Source: Paraburkholderia podalyriae (GTDB lineage Bacteria > Pseudomonadota > Gammaproteobacteria > Burkholderiales > Burkholderiaceae). Taken from it: a stretch of 64,000 nucleotides of DNA. The notes beneath the pieces were generated by a model. The model worked only from the letters and a program-made list of their open reading frames with translations, ran no database searches and was not told the origin of the DNA. The position numbers and the translations under genes are program-made. Where the stretch lies: contig NZ_VZQQ01000031.1 of the NCBI RefSeq assembly GCF_014397785.1, positions 1 to 64,000 on the forward strand, given 5' to 3'. Each line of letters begins with the position of its first letter. Within the stretch, counting starts at the first letter, position 1. This document shows, one piece after another, positions 52,155 to 58,984 of this stretch.

Positions 52155-52486
52155 ATTGCAAAGTCGTCAGCACGCGCTCGACCGAGCAGTACTATCAGCG
52201 ACTGCAAGCGACAATGGGCGCGTCCGCCGTGGCGAACTTCGTGCGCTTCTATGAGATTCCCGGCTATGGCCATGCGGTCAGTACGGTGTTCAACGCCTCG
52301 TGGGATTCGCTGACGACGCTCGAAAACTGGGTCGACAAAAGCGTGGCGCCGCCCGCGCAGATCGTCGCCGATACGGCGGGCGTGCCCGGACGCACGCGGC
52401 CGCTGTGTCAGTATCCGACGTTTCCGCGCTATAACGGCTCGGGCGACGTGAACGTCGCGGCGAATTTCACCTGCGCAAGCCAGTGA
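52155..52486 (+). pseudogene. Tannase/feruloyl esterase C-terminal fragment
   Basis: The frame encodes STRSTEQYYQRLQATMGA, VRFYEIPGYGHAVSTVFNASWDSL (including the His of the catalytic triad), ENWVDKSVAPPAQIVADTAGVPGRTRPLCQYP and NVAANFTC. This is the last ~110 residues of a tannase/feruloyl-esterase family protein. The nucleophile-Ser region and the N-terminal ~400 residues are absent. It begins directly after the GlxA-type gene, so that gene's insertion, or a deletion, probably removed the rest. Confidence 0.82.
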
Positions 52487-52493
52487 GCGCTGC

Positions 52494-53237
52494 TCAACTG
52501 ACGTTGAAATGCACGCGGATGTCCCGCGTACTGTCGACGGGCTGGCCATCGCGCAGCGCTGGAAAAAAGCGCCAGCGCCGCAACGTGTCGAGCAGCAGCT
52601 GATTGAGACGGGGGTTCGGCGTCGCGTGAACGAGCTCGACATTGACCGAGCCATCGGCGTGGATCGTGAAGCGGGCTGTCGCGATCGTCTGATAGGCCTG
52701 CTCGCGCAAGTCGTCGGGCAGCGTCGGTAGCGGTTGCGAAATGGAACGGGCGGCGGTGTTGGACGTTGCAGCGCCGCTCGGCGCAGCGGCGTGCTCCTCG
52801 GATGTTTGCGGCAAACCGGTGGCGGCCGGTTGTTCCGCCCGTTCATCTTGCGACGGGCGTTGAGCCGGACTCGCAACCGGTGCAGGCGGCGCTGCGGCGG
52901 CAGGCGTCGTTAGCGCTTGTGGCCTGGTCGGCGCAGGCGGCACCGCGCGATGCGCCGATGTGCGCGATGGCGTCCGCGCGTGCGGGGGCGCCTGTTCCGG
53001 TGGAACCGCAGCCCGAGATTCCGGTGCACGAGACGCAGGCGACGCAGGTTCGTCGAGTACGACCACGCGCATATCCAGTGGGGCTGGCGTTGTGGCCGGC
53101 GGGTTCGACTTCAGCAATCCGGACGACAGCGCAATCAGCACCGACAGCCAGATTCCGAGCGCAATCAGACAAGCGATTGAGGTTCCCAACGTCCCCACAC
53201 CGTGCCCCTCGACCAACTCGCGGCAATCTTTACTCAC
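52494..53237 (-). CDS. TonB-like energy transducer
   Basis: A 247-residue protein with one N-terminal membrane helix (SIACLIALGIWLSVLIALSSGLL), a long Pro/Ala/Arg-rich periplasmic spacer (~60-170) and a C-terminal TonB domain (YQTIATARFTIHADGSVNVELVHATPNPRLNQLLLDTLRRWRFFPAL). It passes proton-motive energy to an outer-membrane receptor. It overlaps exbD by 8 bases and is the last gene of the receptor-exbB-exbD-tonB series, hence a dedicated transducer for the receptor at 54270-56615. Confidence 0.88.
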   Translation of the reverse strand: MSKDCRELVEGHGVGTLGTSIACLIALGIWLSVLIALSSGLLKSNPPATTPAPLDMRVVVLDEPASPASRAPESRAAVPPEQAPPHARTPSRTSAHRAVPPAPTRPQALTTPAAAAPPAPVASPAQRPSQDERAEQPAATGLPQTSEEHAAAPSGAATSNTAARSISQPLPTLPDDLREQAYQTIATARFTIHADGSVNVELVHATPNPRLNQLLLDTLRRWRFFPALRDGQPVDSTRDIRVHFNVS

Positions 53238-53628
53238 GATGCACGGCGATCAGAAAGTGTTCGGCGCCCGCGCGTCGTGCGGCGAGCATTGCCTGCACGA
53301 CCGCGCCGTGTCCCGCATGATCGTCGGCTGCGATGACGACGTTGCCGTCTGCGCGCAGCAGACGCTTCACTTCGGGCTCGATCTGATCCGCGCGAACGAC
53401 GTGGCGATTGACCGAAACCTCGCCGTTGTCGTTCACCGATATCGTCAGCGGCTCGCTCGTGCTGATCGGCTGCGCGCGTCCCGAAGGCAGGTTGATTCGC
53501 ACCGCGTCGAGACGCTGCATCGCCAGCGAGGCGAGCATGAAGGTCGCGAGCAGAAAGAACATCACGTCGATCATCGGAATGATTTCGATGCGGCCGCGCC
53601 GCGAGGCGCGCGAGCGTTTGAGTTTCAT
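53230..53628 (-). CDS. exbD: ExbD-like proton channel subunit
   Basis: A 132-residue protein with a single N-terminal membrane helix carrying the essential Asp (IIPMIDVMFFLLATFMLASLAM, Asp21) and a periplasmic domain (RINLPSG, ISVNDNGEVSVNRHVV, VVIAADDHAGHGAVVQAMLAARRAG). It works with ExbB to energise TonB. It overlaps exbB by one base and tonB by 8 bases. Confidence 0.9.
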   Translation of the reverse strand: MKLKRSRASRRGRIEIIPMIDVMFFLLATFMLASLAMQRLDAVRINLPSGRAQPISTSEPLTISVNDNGEVSVNRHVVRADQIEPEVKRLLRADGNVVIAADDHAGHGAVVQAMLAARRAGAEHFLIAVHRE

Positions 53629-54248
53629 CAGCGCTGTCCTTGCGCCTCGTGTTGCAGGCGCAGCGCGCTGAGTCGCGCGTTGGCGAACAGTTCGAGTTCA
53701 TCCATCAGACGCTCGAGCCGCCGTGAAAAATAGTTGAACGCGAACAGCGCAAACACCGCGACGATCAGTCCGATCGCGGTCGCCACCAGCGACTGCGCCA
53801 CGCCGCCCGTGACACCGCCCGGATCGACGAGGCCATTGCCGCCGAACAGCTGGAACGATTTCATCATTCCGACGATCGTGCCGAGCAAGCCGAGCAGCGG
53901 CGCCGCCGTGACGATCGTTTCGAGTAGCCACAGCCCGCGGCCCATGTCGCGCTCGATCTGCGACGCGATCGATTGCGCCGACGCCTCGCGCAGCCACAGC
54001 GGCGAGTCCGATTCGGGCAACCACGGCGTGGCCATGCGCCGGAACGCGTGGTGCGGGGCGAGATTGTCCAGACGGTCGTCATCGGCTGACGTAGGTTGCA
54101 AAAGGCGCGCCGGTGCGCGTGAGAAGCGGGCGAACACATACGCTCGCTCGATGATGATGGTCAACGCGAGCACGCCGAGCACGCTGAGCGGATACATGAT
54201 CCATCCGCCTGTGCGCATCGCCGCGATAAAGCCTGTCCATTCCTGCAT
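53628..54248 (-). CDS. exbB: ExbB/TolQ/MotA-family proton channel protein
   Basis: A 206-residue inner-membrane protein with three helices (MYPLSVLGVLALTIIIERAYVFARF; LWLLETIVTAAPLLGLLGTIVGMMKSFQLF; GGVAQSLVATAIGLIVAVFALFAFNYF), the classic ExbB signature. It forms the proton-conducting complex with ExbD. It lies 21 bp after the TonB-dependent receptor gene on the same strand. Confidence 0.9.
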   Translation of the reverse strand: MQEWTGFIAAMRTGGWIMYPLSVLGVLALTIIIERAYVFARFSRAPARLLQPTSADDDRLDNLAPHHAFRRMATPWLPESDSPLWLREASAQSIASQIERDMGRGLWLLETIVTAAPLLGLLGTIVGMMKSFQLFGGNGLVDPGGVTGGVAQSLVATAIGLIVAVFALFAFNYFSRRLERLMDELELFANARLSALRLQHEAQGQR

Positions 54249-54269
54249 GATGATTCTCCCTGCCGTCGA

Positions 54270-56615
54270 TCAGAAGTACTTGGTCACGCCCGCATAGACC
54301 GCGAAATGCGGACCGTACTGCGGTGCGCCGACGCCGATGCCCGAGCCGTCGCGCAACTGGTACACGCGGTTGAATGCGTTGATCACCACCAGACGCGCGT
54401 CCCACTTGCCGATCATCGGCTCGTTGAAGTGCTGGATCGCGCCGAGGTTGAACTGCGCATAGACGGGCAGGCGATCGGTGTTCGCAAAGCCGCTGCGCAG
54501 GCCGGAGCCGACGATTCCGTCGAACGTGAAGGTGGTTTGGTGGAAGTCGTATGCCGCGCCGAACGATGCGGTCACGCGCTGGTCGTGATCGAGGGACACC
54601 CAGTTGTTCGAGATGAACGCCAGTTCGTCCGCACCGAAATTGAACTGCGCGGAGTTGATGTTCTTGCCTTGCGCGCGGCTATACGCGAGGTTCAGATACC
54701 CGGAGAGATTGTCCTGTTTGTAGTTGGCGGTGAATTCGACGCCATACGTTCTGCCGTACTGGTAGTTGAACGGCACGTAGATCAGAGCGGAACCGAACTG
54801 TCCTTCGTCGAGCAGGTCGGTCGATTTCTTGTAGTACGCGTCGAGTCCGAGCGTGACGGCAGGGCCGAGTTTCTGCGTGATGCCGAGATCGAAATAGTGG
54901 CTGCGTTCCGGCTTCACGGGATCGTTCTGCGTTACCGAACTCTGATTCGTCGTGCCGTCGAACTTCGATATCGTCGAGCCGGACACGAGTTCGAACGGCG
55001 GCGGCGTGAAGTAGCGCGCGTAGCCGGCATGCAGCGTTGTCGACGGCGTGAGCGTGTAGACGAGACCGATGCGCGGGCTCAACTGGCTCGCGCTCGTGTA
55101 CTCGTCCATGCGGTCGTAGCGCAAGCCATAGTTCAGCGTGAGCCGGTCGGTCAGCTTCCATTCGTCCTGGGCGTACAGGCTGTACAGATAGCCGGTCTTG
55201 CTGCTGCTGTCCTGGATGTTGAAGGGCACGTCGGAGAGCTGGTTGCCGTCCGCGTCGGCGGGGAACACAGACACGCTATTGTCGAATACCGCGTGTTCCT
55301 GCTGGAAGAAGACGCCCGCGCGGACCGTGTGCCTGTCGTTGATGCGCCAGGTCGTATCGACCTGCACGCCGTTGGCTGTGTTGCTATGGAAGTCCTCCGA
55401 TGCCACGCCGTTGAACATCAGGTCGCCGATCGGATCGGGGTTGAACTTCGTGCGCGTATAGCGTGTAAAGAACGCGACCTGGTAATCGAGCGCGCCGCCG
55501 TTGGTCCCTTGAAGCGCGAGCGCCGCGAAATTGTTCAGCTCCGATTGCGTTTCGTTCAGTTGCGACGAATCGAATGTGCTGCGGCCGTTGAGCGCGAAGT
55601 TCGGCGTGAGCCCCGGCGTGTTCGGAATCTCGAACTGGTTGCTGGTCGCGCCGAACAACAGACTCACGCGCGTGAGCGGATTGATCAGATACGAAAGATA
55701 GCCGAACGCATTGCCCTCGCGCGTGTGATCGTGAATCGCATTGGCGCTCGCCGTCGGATTCTCGATGCCGAGATTGTTCATGCCGAGCGAGCCGCTCAGG
55801 TAGTAGCTGAACGGTCCCTCGCTGCCGAACACGTCGGCACTTGTTTTGACGGTTTGATGGCTGCCGCCGAATACGTCGATCGAGCCGCCGCTGCCCATGT
55901 CGCCCGATTTGGTGCGGATGTCGACGATACCGGCCGTGCGGTAGCCGTACTGCGCGGGCAGGGCGCCCGTGAGCAGGTTCAATTGATCGATGATGCGCGT
56001 GTCGAACGACTGGCCGAAGCCGCTGATCGGCTCCGGAATGATGATGCCGTTGATCCGGTATTGCAGATTGGCGTGCTCACCGCGCACGTGCAGCTGGCCG
56101 TACGAGTCGTTGGCGACGCCGGGCGCTTGCAGCAGCACCTGATTGAGCGGCGTGTTCGCGCCTGCCGGCATCGTGTCGATATCCGCCTGCGTGAAGCGAT
56201 AGACGCTGCTGCCCGTTTCGGGCAGCAAGCCGTTGCGGGCAGCGTTCAGGCGTTGCGCGTTGACCTGCACGTCGAGCGTGCCGCTCTTTTGCAGTTGCAC
56301 GCTAACGTTCGCCGGGGCGCCGGACTGGGCGGTCGCGATACTGCTGCCGCTTGCAAAACCAGCCGCGGTGACGACGACCGCATACGTGCCGGGCGCCACG
56401 CCGTCGATCGAGAAGTGGCCCGACGTGTCCGTGTTCGACGCGCCGATGGAGGCGCCGCTCGCGTCCTGTACCTCCACTTTCGCGTGAGCGACGGGTTGGC
56501 CCGCGGGATCGGAGACCGTGCCCGTCAATATGGCGTTGCTTGGCGCGCCCCATGCGTTCGAGATGGCGGTACAGAACACGATCGCCGCCTGGGCGGTCAG
56601 TGTGCGGTTTTTCAT
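54270..56615 (-). CDS. TonB-dependent outer-membrane receptor with CarboxypepD_reg-like N-domain
   Basis: A 781-residue receptor. It has a signal peptide (LTAQAAIVFCTAISNAWG) and an N-terminal CarboxypepD_reg-like beta-sandwich (ILTGTVSDPAGQPVAHAKVEVQD... FSIDGVAPGTYAVVVTAAGF, ~30-100). The plug domain (MPAGANTPLNQVLLQAPGV... LHVRGEHANLQYRINGI, ~145-260) is followed by a beta-barrel ending in the sorting residue Phe (YAGVTKYF). The ATG at 56613-56615 gives the proper signal peptide. The frame continues upstream without support. It has its own TonB-ExbB-ExbD and a palindrome upstream; the cargo is unknown, and no siderophore genes are near. Confidence 0.9.
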   Translation of the reverse strand: MKNRTLTAQAAIVFCTAISNAWGAPSNAILTGTVSDPAGQPVAHAKVEVQDASGASIGASNTDTSGHFSIDGVAPGTYAVVVTAAGFASGSSIATAQSGAPANVSVQLQKSGTLDVQVNAQRLNAARNGLLPETGSSVYRFTQADIDTMPAGANTPLNQVLLQAPGVANDSYGQLHVRGEHANLQYRINGIIIPEPISGFGQSFDTRIIDQLNLLTGALPAQYGYRTAGIVDIRTKSGDMGSGGSIDVFGGSHQTVKTSADVFGSEGPFSYYLSGSLGMNNLGIENPTASANAIHDHTREGNAFGYLSYLINPLTRVSLLFGATSNQFEIPNTPGLTPNFALNGRSTFDSSQLNETQSELNNFAALALQGTNGGALDYQVAFFTRYTRTKFNPDPIGDLMFNGVASEDFHSNTANGVQVDTTWRINDRHTVRAGVFFQQEHAVFDNSVSVFPADADGNQLSDVPFNIQDSSSKTGYLYSLYAQDEWKLTDRLTLNYGLRYDRMDEYTSASQLSPRIGLVYTLTPSTTLHAGYARYFTPPPFELVSGSTISKFDGTTNQSSVTQNDPVKPERSHYFDLGITQKLGPAVTLGLDAYYKKSTDLLDEGQFGSALIYVPFNYQYGRTYGVEFTANYKQDNLSGYLNLAYSRAQGKNINSAQFNFGADELAFISNNWVSLDHDQRVTASFGAAYDFHQTTFTFDGIVGSGLRSGFANTDRLPVYAQFNLGAIQHFNEPMIGKWDARLVVINAFNRVYQLRDGSGIGVGAPQYGPHFAVYAGVTKYF

Positions 56616-56771
56616 TATTGTTGCTCGCTCTATGGACGATGCGTTGATGAACAAAAGCGTTCGGCAAAAGCTCGCCCACCTCGCCCCTGGCCGGCAGGGG
56701 AAGGACAGGCGAACTGAAAGTTGACGGTTCGGGCTGCGATCACGCCGGAACCGGGGCGTCGGCTTGAGCCA

Positions 56772-56790
56772 AATGTTATAACATAACATT
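56772..56790. promoter_or_regulatory. Inverted repeat AATGTTAT-aac-ATAACATT
   Basis: A perfect 8-3-8 inverted repeat in the divergent gap between the TonB receptor (start 56615) and the first MarR gene (56868). It is AT-rich in GC-rich surroundings and probably overlaps the receptor promoter. It differs from the GTGCATAYGCAC sites nearby, so a different regulator may bind. Confidence 0.5.
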
Positions 56791-56831
56791 TTCTGCTGGC
56801 AAGTCACAAACGCCGCCCAACCGCAAAAAAC

Positions 56832-56860
56832 TTGACAGCGTGCATATGCACACATAGAGT
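56832..56860 (+). promoter_or_regulatory. Promoter of first MarR gene with operator in the spacer
   Basis: TTGACA (56832-56837), a 17-base spacer and TAGAGT (56855-56860) form a good sigma-70 promoter. The palindrome GTGCATATGCAC (56840-56851) fills the spacer, an ideal repressor position. The expected transcription start is about 7-8 bases downstream, at or next to the ATG at 56868, so the message may be leaderless. Confidence 0.65.
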
Positions 56861-56867
56861 TGGTTTT

Positions 56868-57290
56868 ATGAACCGCCCTATCTCTTACGACGAATGCAAC
56901 TGTTTCGCGCTGCGCCAGGCGGCGCGGTACGTCACGCAGATCTACGAGCGCCATCTCGGCAGCGTCGGGTTGACGGCTGCCCAGTTCACGATCCTCGCGA
57001 AGCTGGCGCGCACGCCTAACCTGCCGATGGCGGAGCTCGCGGACGCCATGGTCATGGAGCGCACCACGCTGGTCCGCGCGATGAAGCCGTTGCAGCGCGA
57101 CGGCCTCGTGCTGGCTGAAGCGGCGGACCACGACAACCGCACGCTGCTGTTCAGTCTGACGGAACAGGGCGAAACCATGTTCGATCAGGCCTCCGTCGCG
57201 TGGCGCGCCGCGCAGGAAGAATTCGAAAAGAAGTTCGGTCGCGGGCGCGCGAAGACGCTGCGCGCAGAGCTTTTCAGCATCACGGACTAG
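56868..57290 (+). CDS. MarR-family regulator, first of two tandem paralogues
   Basis: A 140-residue winged-helix regulator: CFALRQAARYVTQIYERHLGSVGLTAAQFTILAKL, then MAELADAMVMERTTLVRAMKPLQRDGLVLAEAADHDNRTLLFSLT. The ATG at 56868 is not preceded by a normal ribosome site, and the promoter places transcription start at the ATG. It is likely autoregulated through GTGCATATGCAC and, with its paralogue at 57373, likely controls the efflux genes that follow. It probably responds to a phenolic or aromatic carboxylate, as many MarR-EmrAB systems do. Confidence 0.88.
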   Translation: MNRPISYDECNCFALRQAARYVTQIYERHLGSVGLTAAQFTILAKLARTPNLPMAELADAMVMERTTLVRAMKPLQRDGLVLAEAADHDNRTLLFSLTEQGETMFDQASVAWRAAQEEFEKKFGRGRAKTLRAELFSITD

Positions 57291-57300
57291 ATCGGCAGAG

Positions 57301-57320
57301 GAACCCGCTTCGGCGGGTTC
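57301..57320 (+). terminator. Hairpin with TTCG loop between the MarR paralogues
   Basis: GAACCCGC (57301-57308) and GCGGGTTC (57313-57320) form a perfect stem around a TTCG tetraloop, 10 bases after the first MarR stop. A weak T-containing tract follows. It may attenuate read-through into the second MarR gene. Confidence 0.6.
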
Positions 57321-57336
57321 TATAACGTCATTTTGT

Positions 57337-57348
57337 GTGCATATGCAC
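57337..57348. promoter_or_regulatory. Operator copy 2: GTGCATATGCAC
   Basis: An identical 12-bp palindrome to that in the first MarR promoter, 24 bases upstream of the second MarR start. It indicates that the same regulator (one or both MarR proteins) acts on this gene. Confidence 0.6.
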
Positions 57349-57372
57349 TGACAAGCAAAGGAAGTGCAGCGA

Positions 57373-57795
57373 ATGGAAGCGCTTTTCGACGACGACTGTT
57401 TTGCGATCCGCCAGGCCGCACGCCACGTATCGCAGATCTACGACCGGCATCTGTCGAATGTCGGGCTGACCATCACGCAGTTTTCGCTGCTGGGGCGTCT
57501 GAATCGCACCGGTCCGATGACGATGAAGCAGATCGCCGAAGCCATGCGCATGCAGCGCACCACGCTGGTCCGTACGATCCAGCCGCTGCGGCGCGACGGC
57601 CTCGTGTCGAGCGAGGCGATGGGCGCAGATGCGCGCGCGCTGCTGATTTTGCTGACCGCCGCGGGCGAACAACGGCTAGACGCGGGCCGCGCGCACTGGT
57701 ACGCCGCGCAGGCCGAATTCGAACACCGCTTCGGCGAGGCGCGCGCGGCCGCGCTACGCACCGAGCTATTTGCGATCACCAGAGATTCCCTTTGA
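57373..57795 (+). CDS. MarR-family regulator, second tandem paralogue
   Basis: A 140-residue regulator of the same length and strongly similar sequence to its neighbour: CFAIRQAARHVSQIYDRHLSNVGLTITQFSLLGRL, MKQIAEAMRMQRTTLVRTIQPLRRDGLV, ending AALRTELFAITRD. The ATG at 57373 is preferred over a GTG at 57364 because GGAAG lies 7-11 bases before it. It lies 81 bp before the efflux membrane-fusion gene. The duplication suggests two effector specificities acting on one operator sequence. Confidence 0.88.
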   Translation: MEALFDDDCFAIRQAARHVSQIYDRHLSNVGLTITQFSLLGRLNRTGPMTMKQIAEAMRMQRTTLVRTIQPLRRDGLVSSEAMGADARALLILLTAAGEQRLDAGRAHWYAAQAEFEHRFGEARAAALRTELFAITRDSL

Positions 57796-57853
57796 CGTCA
57801 TCGCCGAAGGTAGCGGAGGCCGGCGCACTGCGCCGTTTTTTTCAACGTGAAGA

Positions 57854-57865
57854 GTGCATACGCAC
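57854..57865. promoter_or_regulatory. Operator copy 3: GTGCATACGCAC
   Basis: A one-base variant of the palindrome found at 56840 and 57337, 12 bases before the ATG of the membrane-fusion gene. It links the MarR paralogues directly to the efflux operon. Confidence 0.55.
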
Positions 57866-57876
57866 ATACCGATATC

Positions 57877-58977
57877 ATGTCCACAACTCCCTCGACCGTC
57901 GCGCCCCCGAGCGCCACACAACCCGCCAGAGCGGCGCGGCGTATCCCGTGGATGCTGCTCGCGATCCTCTCCGTTGTCGTCGTGCTGGCGCTCGCCACGT
58001 CGTACTGGTTCTTCGTCGGCCGGCTGGTCGAGACGACCGATGATGCCTACGTCGGCGGCGACGTTACGGTGATGGCGCCGAAGGTCAACGGCTTCGTCAC
58101 CGACGTGCTGGTGCACGACAACGAGTTCGTGCATGCCAACCAGGTACTCGTGCGTCTGGACGCTCGTGATTACGACGCGCGCCTCGCGCAGGCCAACGCG
58201 GAAGTGGAGAGCGCGCGGGCGGCGGTCACCGAGCTCGAAGCGAAGAAATCGCTGCAACTCGCGACGATCAACGAGCAGGCCGCCGAGGTCCGCGCGTCGG
58301 GCGCCGAGCTGACGCGCAGCGTGGCCGACCAGACGCGCTACCGCGAGCTCGTGAAAGACGACGCGGTATCGAACCAGGTCGTCGAGAAAGCCGACGCCGA
58401 TCTGACCAAAGCGCGCGCCGCGGTCGATCGCAGCAGCGCGGCGCTGCTCGCGGCGCAACGGCAGATCGCGGTACTCGACGCGCAGATCGGCGACGCGAAG
58501 GCGCGCATCGCGACCGCGCAAGCCGCGCAGCGCGTGGCCGCGCTGAACGTCGAGTACACGACGATTCGCTCGCCGATCGACGGCTATGTCGGCAATCGCA
58601 CCGCGCGCGTCGGGCTGCTCGCGAACACCGGCGTGTCGCTGCTGACCGTGGTGCCCGCGAGCGGTCTGTGGATCGATGCGAACTTCAAGGAAGACCAGCT
58701 GCGCAAGATGCGCGCGGGCGACAGCGTGGAGGTCCAGCTCGACGCGTCGAGCACTTCGCTGCGCGGCGTGGTCGAAAGCCTTGCGCCGGCGACCGGTGCG
58801 ACCTTCAGCGTATTGCCCGCGGAAAACGCGACCGGCAACTTCACGAAGATCGTGCAGCGCGTCCCGGTGCGCGTGCGCCTCGACGTGCCCAAGGACATGC
58901 AACGCGTGTTGCGTCCCGGCCTGTCCGCGACAGTGAAAGTGCACGTCGATGCGGGCCATCCGGCCGCGCAGGGATGA
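57877..58977 (+). CDS. emrA: EmrA/HlyD-family membrane fusion protein
   Basis: A 366-residue periplasmic adaptor anchored by one N-terminal helix (IPWMLLAILSVVVVLALATSYWFFVG). It has a biotinyl-lipoyl hybrid motif (VETTDDAYVGGDVTVMAPKVNGFV... VLVRLDARDYDARL), a long coiled coil (~95-215) and a second lipoyl half (VEYTTIRSPIDGYVGNRTARVG). The ATG at 57877 is chosen because the operator palindrome lies just upstream; a GTG at 57847 would include it in the gene. It connects the MFS pump EmrB and the outer-membrane channel encoded next. Confidence 0.9.
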   Translation: MSTTPSTVAPPSATQPARAARRIPWMLLAILSVVVVLALATSYWFFVGRLVETTDDAYVGGDVTVMAPKVNGFVTDVLVHDNEFVHANQVLVRLDARDYDARLAQANAEVESARAAVTELEAKKSLQLATINEQAAEVRASGAELTRSVADQTRYRELVKDDAVSNQVVEKADADLTKARAAVDRSSAALLAAQRQIAVLDAQIGDAKARIATAQAAQRVAALNVEYTTIRSPIDGYVGNRTARVGLLANTGVSLLTVVPASGLWIDANFKEDQLRKMRAGDSVEVQLDASSTSLRGVVESLAPATGATFSVLPAENATGNFTKIVQRVPVRVRLDVPKDMQRVLRPGLSATVKVHVDAGHPAAQG

Positions 58978-58984
58978 ACCGATC

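Noticed and set aside
54306-56717. 803-codon plus-strand open frame opposite the TonB receptor
   Set aside because: An Arg/Val/Glu-rich shadow frame with no ribosome site or domains. The receptor frame has signal peptide, plug and barrel features.
56772-56790. Fur box at the receptor promoter
   Set aside because: The palindrome does not fit the GATAATGATAATCATTATC pattern well enough, so a Fur site is not called.
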